From NCBI RefSeq assembly GCF_004348345.1, contig NZ_SMJZ01000032.1:1-53099 (forward strand): DNA of 53,099 bases, read 5' to 3'. Positions 51,761-53,099 of the stretch are shown here, piece after piece; positions within the stretch are counted from its first letter, which is position 1, and each line of letters starts with the position of its first letter. The stretch is from Nonomuraea longispora (GTDB lineage: Bacteria; Actinomycetota; Actinomycetes; Streptosporangiales; Streptosporangiaceae). The position numbers and the translations under genes are program-made. The notes beneath the pieces were generated by a model. It was not told the DNA's origin and searched no databases. It saw only the letters and a program-made list of their open reading frames with translations.

Positions 51761-52530
51761 TCGGGGCATCGGCCGTCTCCGTGCGGCTCGGCGGGCGTGA
51801 CGTCGTCGCCGACGTCGGGCTCGACGTGCACCGCGGCGAATGGCTGGCCATCATCGGGCCCAACGGCGCCGGCAAGTCCACGCTGCTCAAAGCGGTCATG
51901 GGCCTGGTCGCGCACCGGGGCGAGGTCACGATCGACTCCCGGCCGGCCGCCGCGCTCAAGCCCCGCGCGCGGGCCAGGCTGGTGGCGTACGCGCCGCAGT
52001 CCCCCGCCCTGCCGCCTGACATGTCGGTCTTCGACTACGCGCTGCTCGGGCGCACCCCGTACATCCCCTACCTCGGCAGGGAGAGCGGGCACGACCGGCG
52101 CGTCGCCGCCTCCGTGCTCGACCGGCTCGACCTGACGGAGCTGGGCACCCGCCGCGTCGGCGAGTTGTCCGGCGGGGAGCGGCAGCGTGTGGTGCTGGCC
52201 AGAGCGCTCGCCCAGGAGGCGCCCGTGCTGCTGCTCGACGAGCCGACGACGGCGCTCGACCTCGGGCACCAGCAGCAGGTGCTGGAGCTGGTCGACCGCC
52301 TGCGCAGGGCCGACGGGCTGACCGTCGTCACCACACTGCACGACCTGACCGTCGCGGGACTGTACGCCGACTCCCTGCTCCTCATGGCCGAAGGGCGCGC
52401 GGTCGCTGCGGGCAGGCCCGCCCAGGTGCTGACCGAGGCGCTGGTGGGACGGCACTTCGACGCCCAGGTGAAGATCGAACGGGGACCGGACGGGCGGCCC
52501 GTGGTGCATCTGGTCAGAGGAGGACCGTGA
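51757..52530 (+). CDS. btuD: Corrinoid ABC transporter ATPase BtuD
   Basis: A 257-residue ATPase. The likely start is TTG 51757, overlapping btuC; a later GTG near 51781 would cut into the first strand. Walker A is IGPNGAGKST, the Q-loop YAPQSPALPPDM, the signature LSGGERQR, Walker B VLLLDEPTTALDL and the H-loop TLHDLTV. It drives corrinoid import. Its stop overlaps the cbiZ start (GTGA). Confidence 0.93.
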   Translation: MIGASAVSVRLGGRDVVADVGLDVHRGEWLAIIGPNGAGKSTLLKAVMGLVAHRGEVTIDSRPAAALKPRARARLVAYAPQSPALPPDMSVFDYALLGRTPYIPYLGRESGHDRRVAASVLDRLDLTELGTRRVGELSGGERQRVVLARALAQEAPVLLLDEPTTALDLGHQQQVLELVDRLRRADGLTVVTTLHDLTVAGLYADSLLLMAEGRAVAAGRPAQVLTEALVGRHFDAQVKIERGPDGRPVVHLVRGGP

Positions 52531-53099
52531 AGCTGACGTACCGGGTGGAGGAGGGCGCCAGGCTCGGGTCGTTGTTGTGGGAGTTCGGGCCCGGGTGGCG
52601 GATGATCTCCTCCGCGATGCTGGGCGGCGGGATCGGGACGCGCGCGTGGGTGCTGAACGCGCAGGTCGTGGCCGGGTACGCGCGCATGGACCCGGCCGAG
52701 CACCTGCGGTCGTTAGGCCCCGCGGGCGACGGGGTCGGGATGATGACCGCCGCGTCCGTCGACCGCCACGCGCGTGCCGTGGACGGTGGCGTCGAGGCGG
52801 TCGCCACCGTCGGGCTGCGGGTGCCGACCTGGGCCGCGGCTCCGGAAGGCACCGAGGACCCCGAGCTCGCGCCCATGCGGGCGGGCACGGTCAACATCGT
52901 CACCGTGCTGCCGGTGGCGATGACGGACGCGGCCCTCGTCAACACGGTCGTGACCGTCACGGAGGCGAAGACGCAGGCGCTCATCGAGGCCGGGTTCCCG
53001 TGCACGGGCACGGCCTCGGACGCGGTGTGCGTGGTCGTGCCCGCGCACGAGAACGGCGGCGGGCCGCAGGAGGTGTTCGGGGGGCCGCGCTCGGAATGG
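52527..53099 (+). CDS. cbiZ: Adenosylcobinamide amidohydrolase CbiZ (3' end outside window)
   Basis: The first 191 residues are visible from GTG 52527 (AGAGGAGGA upstream). The CbiZ pattern is clear: RMISSAMLGGGIGTRAWVLN, GVGMMTAASVDRHA, TVNIVTVLPVAMTDAALVNT and EAKTQALIEAGFPCTGTASD. CbiZ removes the amide-linked aminopropanol from cobinamides or pseudo-cobamides to give cobyrate, so the cell can rebuild its own cobamide. Its place at the end of btuFCD shows that the operon imports and remodels foreign corrinoids. The C-terminus lies beyond the window. Confidence 0.93.
   Translation, partial: MKLTYRVEEGARLGSLLWEFGPGWRMISSAMLGGGIGTRAWVLNAQVVAGYARMDPAEHLRSLGPAGDGVGMMTAASVDRHARAVDGGVEAVATVGLRVPTWAAAPEGTEDPELAPMRAGTVNIVTVLPVAMTDAALVNTVVTVTEAKTQALIEAGFPCTGTASDAVCVVVPAHENGGGPQEVFGGPRSEW

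Noticed and set aside
1..53099. CRISPR arrays, rRNA genes, replication origin
   Set aside because: No evenly spaced identical repeats, no rRNA sequence and no DnaA-box cluster were seen. Only one tRNA was found.

Overview
The window is high-GC actinomycete DNA. The evidence is F420-type PPOX oxidoreductase, the DUF397/DUF5753 regulator pair, an IdeR/DmdR-type iron box, a candidate Nur box, actinobacterial DUF6158 and TIGR02611 proteins, and frequent GTG starts. Gene content and style suggest a Streptosporangiales member such as Nonomuraea. That placement is inference.

Left backbone (1-8.2 kb, all minus strand): cobalamin-independent methionine synthase MetE lies behind a clear cobalamin riboswitch. 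It is followed by a small Cys-containing protein and a thioredoxin-like [2Fe-2S] protein. Upstream is an Fe/Mn-superoxide dismutase, GNAT and heterodimeric ABC transporter run, with a candidate nickel-regulator (Nur) box in front of the dismutase.

Accessory island (about 8.7-27.9 kb): an IS with 24-bp imperfect ends has cut off both flanking genes exactly at its ends. One is a membrane protein. The other resembles the pPIWI-RE associated 'Y'/restriction-endonuclease-related family. A transglutaminase-like protein and a DEDDh exonuclease follow as an overlapping pair. The core of the island is a class I FxLD lanthipeptide cluster on the minus strand, in the order PCMT-like methyltransferase, precursor peptide, LanB, LanC, stand-alone SpaB-C protein, helical-repeat protein. 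An XRE-repeat regulator and a YdcF (DUF218) protein lie upstream on the other strand. The island ends with an intact IS630-type element (perfect 21-bp IRs, TA duplication), a tyrosine integrase broken by one missing base, and a tRNA-Met(CAT) whose 3' end faces the integrase. LanB, the first transposase and the integrase each carry an apparent single-base indel, so either the island is decaying or the assembly has errors here.

Right backbone (28-49.6 kb): phosphatases, a LysR regulator, a sodium:solute symporter with a 53-aa membrane partner, a DUF1445 protein, a P-loop kinase, a phosphotriesterase-fold protein lacking metal ligands, a GroES-like protein and an M20 peptidase. An iron-siderophore ABC importer is split by a divergent promoter with iron boxes. 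A helicase-associated-domain protein and a WhiJ-type ATPase/XRE/DUF397 locus follow.

Right end (49.6-53.1 kb): a second cobalamin riboswitch leads a BtuF-BtuC-BtuD-CbiZ corrinoid uptake and salvage operon. With the metE riboswitch, the window shows both sides of B12 control: import is made when B12 is scarce, and so is the B12-free methionine synthase.
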